A DNA stretch of 64,000 bases from Hydrogenovibrio sp. JE_KL2 (GCF_009296185.1 NZ_WBJR01000001.1:806001-870000), one strand, 5' to 3'; numbered from the stretch's first letter, positions 39,355-48,964 are shown. Numbers and translations: made by a program. The notes: generated from the letters alone by a model not told the origin.

Positions 39355-41268
39355 TTAATACAGGCTACGATAAATTCTATTTATTTGCAATAATAATCCC
39401 TCAAGTTCTTCTTGATCAGACTTAAAGGATAGTGCCTCCATCCTTTTAATCATCTCCAACATCTCCTCAACTTCAAACAACATCAAATTCCCTTTTAGAC
39501 TATGAGAAACTTGACGAAATTGAACTTCGTCTTTCTCTTTCAACAACGTTTGAAGCTTTTCCAAATCATTGGAGGTTGATTCAATAAATTGTGGAAGAAG
39601 GTGAGTCAATGTGTCTGGAACAATTTTAGTCAACGGTGCTTTTGAGAGTTCCTCCCTTGCTACCAGCTCCTTATAAAGGGCGCCAAAAACCTTGTCTTGT
39701 GAAATAGGTTTCTCAATCCACGCATCAAAAAGCGTTTTGTCTATTTCCAGTCCCAGTTTGGAAATTTCATCTTCCGTATGGGCTGCAGTAAGCGCATAAA
39801 CGCCTTTTAGCTTAGGTTTTAAGCCATGATCAAGTGCTCTGATCTTTCTACAAACTTCCATACCGTCCATTTCCGGCATTTGAATATCCAGAAAGACGAT
39901 ATCGAAATCTTTTTCCAAAAACTTCTGCCAGGCTTGATTACCATCTTCTGCATGTTCGACTTCACAATTGATTTCATGCAAGAACAACTCCAAAACTTTT
40001 CGATTGATAATGGAGTCATCAGCTATCAGAACACTAAGCGGCTCTTTAAGCTCGATCAATTTCTGTTTGTGTTCAATGCGAGATTCGATATCTTCAGGAG
40101 AACGCTCATTCTGCTCACAAATCCCTTCATCAATCGGCAAATCAACGGTAAACTTGGTGCCAACCCCCTTGATTGATTCGACCTCAATCGTGCCTCCCAA
40201 TAACTCAACCAGTCGCTTAACAATAGGCAGACCTAAACCTGAACCAAAATATTGCTGACTCCCTTTTGACTCAAGCTGTTTGAATGGTTCAAAGATATTT
40301 TGCAATTGTGCCTCATCAATTCCTTCACCGGAGTCGGTAATGGAAAACTGCAAACCAATTTGCGATTCTTCTATTTCAACAAAAACCCCACCTTCATGGG
40401 TAAACTTGATGGCATTGACAATCAAATTGACCAATATCTGAGAGATTCTCAATAAATCTCCATAGAAACAGCAAGTCCTGGTCTTTTTGGCGACCGATAC
40501 AGTTACTTTCTTGTCATTGGCTATCGACTTCGTCAAATGCGTCACATACTCCGCCATTTCATCAACGGTGAAAGTACTTGGGTTAATCTGAATATGCTCA
40601 GACTCTGTTTGAGAATAAGTCAGAATGTCGTTAATCAAAAAGTTCAGTTGATCCACTGTTAGCTTCATGATTTGAAGCTGTTCATCGACAGGCAATCCAT
40701 TATCTTGGTTCTGTTTGGCAACACCAATCAAACTGCTCATCCCCATCAAAGGCGTTCTTAACTCATGACTGAGCATCGCCAAAAACTTAGTCTGACTCTT
40801 ATACAAATCATGAAGCAAAGCATTCTCTTGTTGAGAACGCCGCTCTTTCTCTTGTAACCTTTCGATGATTAAATCACTGTGAGATGCAATTAAACGCTCT
40901 TCTAACTTATACATCTGCGAAATATCTATACAAGAAGCACAAATGACTTCTGTGTCGGAGTTTGAATTTTTTTGATGACGCAAATCATTCACCAACCAAA
41001 CAATATCATCATCGATATTCAAGCCCATCAGGAATTGGATATTCGTTTGCTTGCCTTCAAGCATAGCTTGGGTGTGGGTCATAAAGTGATGTACCGACTC
41101 GGGCAGCATATAGGACATGAAGTCGTCGCTCGTGATAACCGCCGCCCCTATGCGGGACTCGAGTTCATCTGACAAGGTAATAGCAGCAAACTTCCGGTTG
41201 TAGTGCAAGCACCACCACAGTCCATTCTTGTAAAAGAAATTGGATATATCGTTTTTAATTGACTTCAT
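39355..41268 (-). CDS. Hybrid sensor histidine kinase with receiver and HPt domains
   Basis: 637 residues, no clear membrane helix. The N-terminal 140 residues look PAS-like (ending CASCIDISQMYKLEERL), followed by HisKA with SHELRTPLMG near 170, an HATPase domain (LVNLIVNAIKF, DSGEGI, GSGLGLPIV), a receiver (about 412-525; VLIADD, VFLDIQMPEMDG, EKPIS) and a C-terminal HPt (SHSLKGNL near 590). This contains a full phosphorelay up to HPt; the adjacent NarL-type regulator is the natural last step. Divergent from fumC. Confidence 0.92.
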   Translation of the reverse strand: MKSIKNDISNFFYKNGLWWCLHYNRKFAAITLSDELESRIGAAVITSDDFMSYMLPESVHHFMTHTQAMLEGKQTNIQFLMGLNIDDDIVWLVNDLRHQKNSNSDTEVICASCIDISQMYKLEERLIASHSDLIIERLQEKERRSQQENALLHDLYKSQTKFLAMLSHELRTPLMGMSSLIGVAKQNQDNGLPVDEQLQIMKLTVDQLNFLINDILTYSQTESEHIQINPSTFTVDEMAEYVTHLTKSIANDKKVTVSVAKKTRTCCFYGDLLRISQILVNLIVNAIKFTHEGGVFVEIEESQIGLQFSITDSGEGIDEAQLQNIFEPFKQLESKGSQQYFGSGLGLPIVKRLVELLGGTIEVESIKGVGTKFTVDLPIDEGICEQNERSPEDIESRIEHKQKLIELKEPLSVLIADDSIINRKVLELFLHEINCEVEHAEDGNQAWQKFLEKDFDIVFLDIQMPEMDGMEVCRKIRALDHGLKPKLKGVYALTAAHTEDEISKLGLEIDKTLFDAWIEKPISQDKVFGALYKELVAREELSKAPLTKIVPDTLTHLLPQFIESTSNDLEKLQTLLKEKDEVQFRQVSHSLKGNLMLFEVEEMLEMIKRMEALSFKSDQEELEGLLLQINRIYRSLY

Positions 41269-41440
41269 GAAGTTTATCGCTATTTATAAAGAGTTTTTCT
41301 CAGACACTTGCCTGGATAAGATAGAATACCAACAATTTAATTTTTTTTCTTCACATGAAAGACTCTTCGAAAAGGTTTCGGCCTCCAAGCCCCCTAAAAC
41401 CTCATGCGTAGAGTTCGCAATTTGTACGAGATCGACTTAT

Positions 41441-42829
41441 ATGACGCAGGCATTTCGCACTGAAAAAGACAGCATGGGAACACTTGAAGTTCCAGTTGAT
41501 GCGCTTTATGGCGCGCAAACACAAAGGGCCATTAACAACTTCCCCATTAGCCACACCCCAATGCCGAAAAAATTCATTCAGGCACTTGGCTATGTGAAAT
41601 TTGCTTGTTCCGAAAGTAACCTTGAACTTGGACTCTTATCACAAGAAAAAGCAACCGCTATTCAAGCAGCCGCAAAAGAGTTGATTGACGGTAAGTACTA
41701 CGAGCATTTCCCGATAGATGTATTTCAAACAGGTTCTGGTACCAGCACCAATATGAATGCGAATGAAGTGATTGCACATCTTGCAAAACAAATGATGGGA
41801 ACAGACGTTCACCCGAATGATGACGTCAACATGAGTCAAAGCTCGAATGATGTTATCCCGACAACCATTCATATTTCAGCTGCTATTGAACTGGAAGAAC
41901 ATCTATTACCGGCATTGACACACCTCGTCTCGGTATTAAAGGATAAAGAGCAGGAAGTTGGGGATATTGTCAAAACCGGTCGCACCCATTTAATGGATGC
42001 CACCCCAGTTACACTTGGACAAGAAATTTCCGCATGGCGCCAACTGATCGAAGACAACATTGATCGCCTAAAAGACACGCAAAAACGTTTACATAAATTA
42101 CCTCAGGGTGGGACGGCTGTTGGAACAGGCATCAATGCCGAACCGGAATTCAGTGGTTTGGTTTGCGCGAACCTTTCCACCATCACCGCTATTCCGTTTG
42201 AACCCATGCCGAACTTCTTCGTTGGCTTAAGTTCACAGGACACTGCTTTGGAACTAAGCGGGCAACTAAATGTTCTAGCTGCTAGCTTAATGAAAATCGC
42301 CAACGACTTACGCTGGATGAACTCAGGCCCTCTAGCCGGCTTGGGTGAAATTCAGCTGCCGGCACTTCAACCTGGAAGTTCAATCATGCCAGGTAAAGTC
42401 AACCCGGTTACCCCTGAAGCGGTTTGCATGGTCGCAGCCCAAATCATGGGAAATCACACCGCGATCACTGTTGGTGCACAATCGGGTAACTTCCAATTAA
42501 ATGTGATGTTGCCAATGATTGCGACCAATCTACTTCAAAGTTTGGAAATTGCGGCAAATGCAGCCATTCAACTTGCAGATCAAGCCATTACTGGGTTTGT
42601 AGTGAATGAGACCAAGCTGAATGAAGCATTGGAAATCAACCCGATTCTGGTAACAGCCTTAAACTCTGTGGTAGGTTATGAAACCGGCGCAAAAATCGCT
42701 AAGACCGCCTACCAAACCGGTCGTCCAGTATTTGATGTCGCCAAAGAAATGACCGACCTAGACGATGAAACGCTTGAGCGTTACCTCAACCCTCTTTTAT
42801 TAACTCGCGGCGGAACGCCATCCATTTAA
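41441..42829 (+). CDS. fumC: Class II fumarate hydratase
   Basis: Oxygen-stable, iron-free fumarase, 462 residues (E. coli 467). Signature GSSIMPGKVNP near residue 312, NDVIPTTIHISAA near 138 and GTGTSTNMN-like GSGTSTNMNANEV near 99. The frame is open back to 41240, but ATG 41441 (MTQAFRTEKDSMGTLEVP) matches the family start. Confidence 0.97.
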   Translation: MTQAFRTEKDSMGTLEVPVDALYGAQTQRAINNFPISHTPMPKKFIQALGYVKFACSESNLELGLLSQEKATAIQAAAKELIDGKYYEHFPIDVFQTGSGTSTNMNANEVIAHLAKQMMGTDVHPNDDVNMSQSSNDVIPTTIHISAAIELEEHLLPALTHLVSVLKDKEQEVGDIVKTGRTHLMDATPVTLGQEISAWRQLIEDNIDRLKDTQKRLHKLPQGGTAVGTGINAEPEFSGLVCANLSTITAIPFEPMPNFFVGLSSQDTALELSGQLNVLAASLMKIANDLRWMNSGPLAGLGEIQLPALQPGSSIMPGKVNPVTPEAVCMVAAQIMGNHTAITVGAQSGNFQLNVMLPMIATNLLQSLEIAANAAIQLADQAITGFVVNETKLNEALEINPILVTALNSVVGYETGAKIAKTAYQTGRPVFDVAKEMTDLDDETLERYLNPLLLTRGGTPSI

Positions 42830-42859
42830 GCTAGTCAAAGCACTCACAAGGAGCAAACT

Positions 42860-43234
42860 ATGGCAACCATCAACCTGACAGCAGAAGAATTTGAAAAAAC
42901 AATCACAGATAATGAAATCGTTATTCTAGATTTCTGGGCAGAATGGTGTGGTCCATGCAAGCAGTTTTCGCCGATTTTTGAATCTGTGTCTGAAAAACAC
43001 CCAGACATCGTTTTCGCTAAGGTCAATGTTGAAGAACAGCAAGAACTTGCAGGCTTGTTTCAAGTACGTTCAATTCCAACATTGGTTTTCATGCGTGAAA
43101 AAATCGTGGTCTTCTCAAACCCAGGGTTACTACCAGAAGCTAATTTGGAAGAAGGCATCAAAGGCTTACGTGAACTGGATATGGAACAAGTTCATAAAGA
43201 TTTGGCTGAAGCACAAAACAACACTCAAGCTTAA
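42860..43234 (+). CDS. Thioredoxin-family protein
   Basis: 124 residues with active site WAEWCGPCKQF (about 28-38) and cis-proline SIPTLVF near 76. The last 25 residues extend past the usual thioredoxin fold. AAGGAG precedes the ATG. It could be thioredoxin itself or a specialised relative; the genome's main trxA is not known from this window. Ends at a terminator. Confidence 0.9.
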   Translation: MATINLTAEEFEKTITDNEIVILDFWAEWCGPCKQFSPIFESVSEKHPDIVFAKVNVEEQQELAGLFQVRSIPTLVFMREKIVVFSNPGLLPEANLEEGIKGLRELDMEQVHKDLAEAQNNTQA

Positions 43235-43243
43235 AGCGACACT

Positions 43244-43276
43244 AAGCCGCAGAACGCAAGTTCATGCGGCTTTTTT
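43244..43276 (+). terminator. Terminator after the thioredoxin gene
   Basis: AAGCCGCA, a 13-base loop, TGCGGCTT then TTTTAT. The T-run overlaps the stop codon of the convergent CBS gene. Confidence 0.85.
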
Positions 43277-43907
43277 ATACATAAACTGTCAACGGCGGTT
43301 CTTCTGACAAACGTTTCACCAAGTCTGACAGCGTCACAATCCCCAACAACTTTTTGTCATCACTCAAGATAACGATACTGCCAATTTGATATTGACTCAT
43401 GACCAATGCAACTTTCCTGATGTCGGTTTTACCCAGTGTGGTGATCACCTCTTTATGCATCCACTGCCCAACAGTTTCCTGACGAATTTCCTCCAACTCA
43501 CCTTCTCTACCGACAATCGCTCTTTGGAGTATTTCATGGAAAGAAATCATGCCTACCAGTGTCTCCATTTCATTTACCACTGGAATATGATGAATAGCAT
43601 GGTGTTGCATCATTTCCCATGCATCCATTAACGAAGCTTTCTCAGAAATGGTAAAAACCGGTGTCGACATAATTTCACCAATGTGAAAAACAGCATGACG
43701 TCCATCCCCTTCTTTTACCGATTGGTATTGGTGGATGGCTTGGTTCATTTTCTTATTCTTTTCCGCCATCTCAAGGTTGATATTGGTCTCTTCCAGTCCA
43801 GATTCTGGCACAGCTGGAACTTTAGCCGCAGGGTCAACCCTCAAATCTGGACGAACTTGCGAAGCACCAATGTAACTTTGACCTTCAGGCGAATAAACGA
43901 TAAACAT
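43275..43907 (-). CDS. CBS-domain protein
   Basis: 210 residues: an N-terminal 75 residues without a recognised domain (MFIVYSPEGQSYIGASQVRPDL) followed by a tandem CBS pair (about 84-205; GEIMSTPVFTISEKASLMDAWEMM, GQWMHKEVITTLGKTDI). CBS pairs usually sense adenine nucleotides; the target here is unknown. Convergent with the thioredoxin gene. Confidence 0.85.
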   Translation of the reverse strand: MFIVYSPEGQSYIGASQVRPDLRVDPAAKVPAVPESGLEETNINLEMAEKNKKMNQAIHQYQSVKEGDGRHAVFHIGEIMSTPVFTISEKASLMDAWEMMQHHAIHHIPVVNEMETLVGMISFHEILQRAIVGREGELEEIRQETVGQWMHKEVITTLGKTDIRKVALVMSQYQIGSIVILSDDKKLLGIVTLSDLVKRLSEEPPLTVYV

Positions 43908-44108
43908 GCAACTTTTTCCTTAATAAGAAAAGTTCTATCACTGCTTTTAATATCGGCCAAACCCATGTTTTCTATAACCAAAACAGTCAATAGCCTGAAA
44001 TTATTTAAGGTATTTCTTGACTAAAAACACGGGAAATTGAACTTTCAATATGAAATGAATTGACTATACTATTGCAGATTCAGTTTAACAACTATAAGGA
44101 AATAACTT

Positions 44109-44711
44109 ATGTCAGTATTAGTAACAAAAGCAGCTCCAGATTTTACAGCTGCGGCCGTTTTGGCAGATGGAACCATCGTTGATGACTTTAACTTGAAAAA
44201 CCACATCAAGGGTAAATACGCGATTGTTTTCTTCTACCCGCTAGACTTTACTTTTGTTTGTCCTTCAGAAATCTTGGCTTTTGATCACCGTGTCGAGACT
44301 TTCAAAGCACTAAACACTGAAGTAGTCGGTATTTCCGTTGACTCACAATTCACGCATAACGCATGGCGCAACACGCCTATCGAGCAAGGCGGTCTAGGGA
44401 AAGTTAAATTCCCATTGGTTGCCGACCTTGGTGGTTCTATCATGGAAGCTTACGGTATCGTTCACCCAGGCAACGTTGCTCTACGTGGTGCTTTCCTAGT
44501 GGATGATCAAGGTATTGTTCGTCACCAAGTTGTTAACGATCTACCATTAGGCCGTAACGTTGATGAATTGGTTCGTATGGTTGAAGCACTTCAATTCCAC
44601 GAAGAATACGGTGAAGTTTGCCCAGCTGGTTGGAACAAAGGTGATTCAGGAATGAAAGACACGCCAGAAGGTGTTGCTGATTACCTGTCTAAAAACGCAG
44701 ACAAGCTTTAA
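44109..44711 (+). CDS. Peroxiredoxin, typical 2-Cys (AhpC/Prx1 type)
   Basis: Thiol peroxidase of 200 residues. Peroxidatic cysteine in DFTFVCPSEI (about 50), resolving cysteine in EVCPAGWNKG (about 171), catalytic T and R positions present. Good ribosome site AAGGAAATAACTTATG; its reductant could be the nearby thioredoxin. Single-gene unit ending at a strong terminator. Confidence 0.95.
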   Translation: MSVLVTKAAPDFTAAAVLADGTIVDDFNLKNHIKGKYAIVFFYPLDFTFVCPSEILAFDHRVETFKALNTEVVGISVDSQFTHNAWRNTPIEQGGLGKVKFPLVADLGGSIMEAYGIVHPGNVALRGAFLVDDQGIVRHQVVNDLPLGRNVDELVRMVEALQFHEEYGEVCPAGWNKGDSGMKDTPEGVADYLSKNADKL

Positions 44712-44727
44712 GCTGCTTTTCGTAGTC

Positions 44728-44757
44728 AAAAAGGCTGTCCTCGGACAGCCTTTTTTG
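44728..44757 (+). terminator. Rho-independent terminator after the peroxiredoxin gene
   Basis: AAAAAGGCTGTCC-TC-GGACAGCCTTTTTT, a perfect 8-bp GC-containing stem with A/T runs on both sides. Confidence 0.92.
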
Positions 44758-44779
44758 TTTTCCCTATTTGGAATGATGC

Positions 44780-45655
44780 ATGAAAAAACAACTTGCCCTC
44801 TATCAACAAAGAGTCAGTAATGCCTTAACGCATTTTCTAGCAAGCCATCAAGCGACCCCTACCGAGCTAGCTGAAGCCATTCGTTACACCACCCTAAACA
44901 ACGGTAAACGCTTAAGACCCGCCCTCGTTTATGCTACCGGTGAAGCATTAGGTGTGTCTTTAGAGAAACTGGATGCTGCCGCGTGTGCTATTGAGCTCAT
45001 CCATAGTTACTCTTTGGTTCATGATGATTTACCGGCCATGGACGATGATGACTTGCGCCGAGGAGAGCCAACCTGTCATATCAAATACGGCGAGGCAACC
45101 GCCATACTCGTAGGAGATGCACAACAAACCCTTGCCTTTGATTGTCTGGCGAATAACACCAACCTTTCGGACAAGCATAAAGTCCGTATGATTCAGATTC
45201 TAAGTCAAGCCTCCGGGGTAATCGGAATGATTGGTGGACAATTTATAGATATTCGTTCAGAAGGAAAACTTCCCTCTCTTTCAGCGTTGCAACAAATGCA
45301 TCAAATGAAAACCGGCGCACTAATCCAAGCTGCGTTACTACTAGGAGCTTGCCAATCAGACCACTTTGACGCCCTTAGACCCAACCTGGCAGATTTTGGT
45401 GACAAAATTGGTCTGGCCTTCCAGATTCAGGATGACATTCTTGATATAGAATCCAACACCGAAACCCTTGGCAAACCGCAAGGTAGTGATGAAGACGCGG
45501 ACAAAGCAACCTATCCGAAACTTATTGGCCTTGGTGCGTCGAAAAACATGCGAGACACTCTCATCTCTGAAGCAAAAGAATGTCTCACTGAAATGGATAT
45601 CCAAAGCGATTTCTTAATCTCAATTGTCGACTATATTGCGGATCGAAATCACTAA
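44780..45655 (+). CDS. ispA: Polyprenyl (farnesyl/geranyl) diphosphate synthase
   Basis: Chain elongation in isoprenoid synthesis, 291 residues. First aspartate-rich motif DDLPAMDDDDLRRG (about 84-97), second motif QDDILD near 218, matching IspA length (E. coli 299). The 18-bp repeat at 45380-45397 lies in frame as RPNLADF just before the second motif region, in a variable loop. Confidence 0.94.
   Translation: MKKQLALYQQRVSNALTHFLASHQATPTELAEAIRYTTLNNGKRLRPALVYATGEALGVSLEKLDAAACAIELIHSYSLVHDDLPAMDDDDLRRGEPTCHIKYGEATAILVGDAQQTLAFDCLANNTNLSDKHKVRMIQILSQASGVIGMIGGQFIDIRSEGKLPSLSALQQMHQMKTGALIQAALLLGACQSDHFDALRPNLADFGDKIGLAFQIQDDILDIESNTETLGKPQGSDEDADKATYPKLIGLGASKNMRDTLISEAKECLTEMDIQSDFLISIVDYIADRNH
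45380..45397 (+). repeat. DUS-like 18-bp repeat, copy inside ispA
   Basis: CCCAACCTGGCAGATTTT, exact consensus, encoding P-N-L-A-D-F between two conserved segments of IspA. The opposite reading orientation and a different frame from the kinase and ribD copies. Confidence 0.88.
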
Positions 45656-45697
45656 AGATAACAACCGATTAAAGAGTGCTCTATAACTTGGGATATT

Positions 45698-45706
45698 TGC
45701 TATAAT
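45698..45706 (+). promoter_or_regulatory. Extended -10 promoter of queD
   Basis: TGCTATAAT, a perfect -10 hexamer with TGn extension, 37 bases before the queD ATG. The surrounding 13-mer GCTATAATTCGCA is repeated upstream of smpB (60843-60855). Confidence 0.6.
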
Positions 45707-45742
45707 TCGCAATAATTCTTAACTAGATTAATTTGATACGAA

Positions 45743-46132
45743 ATGGCTCAACAATTTGTTTTAAAAACATTACTCGATTTTGCATCTGCCCATAGCCTAA
45801 GAGGTTATCCGGGAGACTGTGCCAACCTGCACGGACATAACTGGAAAATTGAAGTTGAAATTGTGGGGCAAGAACTCAATGACATTGGCATGGTCATTGA
45901 CTTCAAGCAAATCAAAAAACATGCGAAAGAAGTCGTCAAAGAGTTAGATCATAAATTTCTTAACGATATCGAATATTTCAAAACGGTCAATCCCACTGCG
46001 GAAAATATTGCGCAGTACCTTTTCAGACAAATTCAGCAACGGATTGAAGCGCCAAACGTGACCATGCACCAAATCACCGTTTGGGAAAACGACCGAAATT
46101 GTGTTATTTACAGTGAACCTTCAACAAGTTAA
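45743..46132 (+). CDS. queD: 6-carboxytetrahydropterin synthase QueD family
   Basis: Queuosine-precursor enzyme, 129 residues. Zinc histidines in SAHSLRG and LHGHNW, with catalytic cysteine in GDCANLHGH (about residue 27) are visible. Complements tgt and queA at 31-34 kb. Followed after 23 bases by the STAS gene. Confidence 0.92.
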   Translation: MAQQFVLKTLLDFASAHSLRGYPGDCANLHGHNWKIEVEIVGQELNDIGMVIDFKQIKKHAKEVVKELDHKFLNDIEYFKTVNPTAENIAQYLFRQIQQRIEAPNVTMHQITVWENDRNCVIYSEPSTS

Positions 46133-46155
46133 CCACCAACGAGGCTGCTTACATC

Positions 46156-46446
46156 ATGATTACACATGAATTGAAAGACCATTCACTCTGGATACACGTT
46201 ATCGACAACTTCACTATCGACGATTTCAATACCTTCCAAGCTGCCCATCAAAATACTGATTGTGACCAGATTATCATAGACTTCTCGAATGCGACTCACA
46301 TTGATAGTGGTGGGTTAGGCATGTTGCTACAACTACGCTCACAATTGGGCGACAAAGCAGACCAGCTGATTCTCCACTCGGCTTCAGAACATATTTTGAA
46401 GATTTTTGAAGTGGTTAACTTCGACAAACTATTCAAAATCACCTGA
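46156..46446 (+). CDS. STAS-domain protein (anti-sigma factor antagonist type)
   Basis: 96 residues covering a single STAS domain. The phosphorylation-site motif THIDSGGLGML (about 54-64) keeps the serine used in SpoIIAA-like antagonists. Its partner kinase is not in the window. Could also belong to a chemosensory or membrane-lipid system. Confidence 0.85.
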   Translation: MITHELKDHSLWIHVIDNFTIDDFNTFQAAHQNTDCDQIIIDFSNATHIDSGGLGMLLQLRSQLGDKADQLILHSASEHILKIFEVVNFDKLFKIT

Positions 46447-46468
46447 TTTTAAAGGCATTTACTCGCCA

Positions 46469-47269
46469 ATGGTTGAACTGTCTCCAGTAGCACAAATTTC
46501 TCTCATCACACTTTTTGGGCTACTATTGGGTAGTTTTTTGTCCATGCTGACATGGCGTCTACCTCGCATGATGGAGTGGGAAGGTGAAGCCCAACTCAAA
46601 CACATTTCTTTCACTCGCTCGCATTGCCCAAACTGTAATACAACGCTGTCTTGGAAAGAACTCATCCCTGTATTCAGTTGGCTAATTAGCAAAGGTCAAT
46701 GTAAACACTGTAAAACATCCATTTCCGCTCGTTACCCTCTCATCGAATTAGCGACAATGCTTTTGACCTTAATCGTGGCACTTCATTTTGGGCTTGACGC
46801 CAAAGGTTGGTTCGCACTGATCTTTACTTGGTTGCTTATCGCGATTACCGTCATTGATATGGAGCATCAGTTGATTCTAGACATCCTTAGCCTTCCGCTA
46901 TTATGGCTTGGTCTCATCATCAACTCACAGTCAGTCTTCACCGACCCTATTAATGCCATATGGGGCGCAGTCATTGGTTATATGCTGCTTTGGACACTGT
47001 TTTACGCTTTCAAATTTCTAACCAAAAAAGAAGGAATGGGGTTTGGAGATTTCAAATTATTAGCGGCAATGGGCGCTTGGTTTGGCGTAGAGGCGCTGGC
47101 TCAAATCATCTTAATCGCTTCATTAAGCAGCATTTTATGGATAGTAGTGCTCAGTTTGTTCCATAGACGGAATTTACAAGAACCCGTCGCATTCGGTCCA
47201 TTCTTGGCTTTAGGCGGCCTATGTACTTTATTATTGGGCAGTTCGTTTATTTTTTCTTTGATTGGGTGA
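46469..47269 (+). CDS. pilD: Prepilin peptidase (PilD type)
   Basis: Membrane aspartyl protease and N-methyltransferase that matures type IV pilins and type II secretion pseudopilins, 266 residues. N-terminal GSFLSMLTWRLP, zinc cysteine pairs CPNC and CKHC (about 52-79), catalytic aspartates in DMEHQLI and GFGDFKLL. ATG 46469 gives the family start; the open frame reaches back to 46406. It stands without pilB/pilC here. Its presence implies type IV pili or a related machine, and thus possible natural transformation. Confidence 0.93.
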   Translation: MVELSPVAQISLITLFGLLLGSFLSMLTWRLPRMMEWEGEAQLKHISFTRSHCPNCNTTLSWKELIPVFSWLISKGQCKHCKTSISARYPLIELATMLLTLIVALHFGLDAKGWFALIFTWLLIAITVIDMEHQLILDILSLPLLWLGLIINSQSVFTDPINAIWGAVIGYMLLWTLFYAFKFLTKKEGMGFGDFKLLAAMGAWFGVEALAQIILIASLSSILWIVVLSLFHRRNLQEPVAFGPFLALGGLCTLLLGSSFIFSLIG

Positions 47270-47327
47270 TACGAGATAAAAGACAATGAGCTGAGCAGCT
47301 CACTGATGAAACAGAAAACCTAGTCAG

Positions 47328-47624
47328 TTAGCTTCCTAGATCAGATTCCATTTCTTCACAAACTTGTGTCATTTTCAGTTTGTTGTTTTTGACGAAATCC
47401 ATAACATACTCAAACATACCTGGATTTACATCTTCCAGTTGAGTATCAATAATCAAGCACTTCTGCCCTTGATATAACTCTGGATGCAAGAGTTCGGAAA
47501 AAACCAAACGATGAGATGAGCCATAAGAAGCCATCATAGAAGCAATACGATCTATCCAATCACTCGGACGGAACTTCCTTCCATCTTCGGTGTAGCCTTC
47601 AATAATGTAGCGACAATGAACCAT
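47328..47624 (-). CDS. DUF3579-like protein
   Basis: 98 residues, cytoplasmic. The KFRPSDWIDRIASMMASYG stretch is the DUF3579 pattern as I remember it. Function unknown. ATG 47624 is preceded by GGAAG; a TTG at 47633 is the alternative. Divergent from the DAHP synthase gene, convergent with pilD. Confidence 0.72.
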   Translation of the reverse strand: MVHCRYIIEGYTEDGRKFRPSDWIDRIASMMASYGSSHRLVFSELLHPELYQGQKCLIIDTQLEDVNPGMFEYVMDFVKNNKLKMTQVCEEMESDLGS

Positions 47625-47839
47625 AACTTCCAAACTAAACTTCCTGCTTCTTCACAAATAGTATGTGAAGTGCGTTAAATGTATCTATTTAAAACTTGCC
47701 GCGAATTTTAGCACACTAATTGAACTGAATAAATCAGACTTTTGTCTCATTCTGCTTAAATTCGGTGAGGTTCGAATCAAAATTATTGATTAAAATGATA
47801 AATTCAAATATTTTTAACCCCATAAAACCCTCAAATAAT

Positions 47840-47860
47840 GGCATAATATGCCTCTTTTTT
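47840..47860 (+). terminator. Small hairpin with T-run in the DAHP synthase leader
   Basis: GGCAT-AAT-ATGCC followed by TCTTTTTT, 37 bases before the start codon at 47897. The 5-bp stem is weak; it might end an upstream transcript, act as an attenuator, or be part of the promoter. Confidence 0.3.
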
Positions 47861-47896
47861 CAGACGTACCGAGACAAGTTGACGAGATATACCGAG

Positions 47897-48964
47897 ATGA
47901 GCCATTTCCAAACAGATGACCTACGCATTAAAGCCATCACAGAAGTAAGTGCACCGGAAAAGTTGCATGAAAAATATCCTATTTCCGACCTTGCAGCTCA
48001 AACGGTTTATAACACTCGAGAAGCTATCAAAAACATCCTTCATGACAAGGATGACCGAATGTTGGTGGTCATTGGACCCTGCTCCATCCATGACACAGAA
48101 GCTGCTCGTGACTATGCAAGTCGCTTAAAGACCCTTATTGAGAAATATGCCGATGACCTGTTGATTGTCATGCGTGTCTACTTCGAAAAACCAAGAACAA
48201 CCGTTGGCTGGAAAGGACTTATCAACGACCCGAACTTGGATGAATCTTTTGAAATCAACAAAGGCCTAGAGTTGGCGCGCTCTTTATTGTTAGACATCAA
48301 CAGTGCAGGTGTACCAAGTGCGACTGAATTCCTAGACCTGATTTCTCCGCAGTACGTTGCGGACTTGATTTCTTGGGGCGCTATCGGTGCTCGCACCACT
48401 GAAAGTCAAGGTCACAGAGAACTTGCTTCAGGTATCTCTTGCCCTATCGGGTTTAAAAACGGTACAGACGGTGGCTTTAAAATTGCAGTAGATGCCATCC
48501 GCGCTGCGAACAACCCTCATATTTTCTTGTCTCTTACCAAACAAGGGCATTCAGCAATTTTCTCTACAGCAGGAAACCCGGATTGCCATGTCATTTTAAG
48601 AGGCGGTAACGACGGCCCCAACTACGATGCACCCCATGTTGCTGAAGCCGTTAAGGCACTTGAAGAAGCACATGTACAAACCAAGCTAATGGTTGATTGC
48701 AGTCATGCTAACAGCAACAAACAGCACAAGAACCAACTAGTGGTTGCGCAATCCATTAGAGATCAACTTACATCAGGTGAACCACACATCATGGGTGCTA
48801 TGATTGAAAGTCACATTACAGAAGGCCGCCAAGACGTTGTCGAAGGACAACCTTTGACTTACGGTCAAAGCATCACCGATGCTTGTATTGGTTGGGATGA
48901 CAGTATTGCAGCACTTGAACTATTGTCTGAAGGCGTAAGAAACCGCAGAAAAGTCGCTAAATAA
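47897..48964 (+). CDS. 3-deoxy-7-phosphoheptulonate synthase, class I (AroG/F/H type)
   Basis: First step of the shikimate pathway, joining PEP and erythrose-4-phosphate; 355 residues (E. coli AroG 350). GPCSIHD near residue 60, YFEKPRTTVGWKG near 94 and GARTTESQ near 165 are class I hallmarks. The feedback amino acid cannot be told from sequence by eye. ATG 47897 gives the family-like start MSHFQTDDLRI. Confidence 0.93.
   Translation: MSHFQTDDLRIKAITEVSAPEKLHEKYPISDLAAQTVYNTREAIKNILHDKDDRMLVVIGPCSIHDTEAARDYASRLKTLIEKYADDLLIVMRVYFEKPRTTVGWKGLINDPNLDESFEINKGLELARSLLLDINSAGVPSATEFLDLISPQYVADLISWGAIGARTTESQGHRELASGISCPIGFKNGTDGGFKIAVDAIRAANNPHIFLSLTKQGHSAIFSTAGNPDCHVILRGGNDGPNYDAPHVAEAVKALEEAHVQTKLMVDCSHANSNKQHKNQLVVAQSIRDQLTSGEPHIMGAMIESHITEGRQDVVEGQPLTYGQSITDACIGWDDSIAALELLSEGVRNRRKVAK

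Noticed and set aside
41240-41440. In-frame extension upstream of fumC, and likewise at 1040, 37293, 46406 and 47765
   Set aside because: The extra residues do not match the families and overlap promoters or neighbouring genes; downstream ATG codons fit family starts.
42367-42376. CAACCTGG in fumC, and similar hits at 37969 (flavoprotein), 59839 (bamE), 10193 (petA, reverse) and 29378 (secD, reverse)
   Set aside because: Only 8-11 bases match and each lies in conserved protein sequence such as LQPGSSIMPGK. Expected by chance.
47758-47780. GGTTCGAATC resembling a tRNA T-loop
   Set aside because: No acceptor stem, anticodon arm or matching 5' half nearby. No tRNA gene found in the window.
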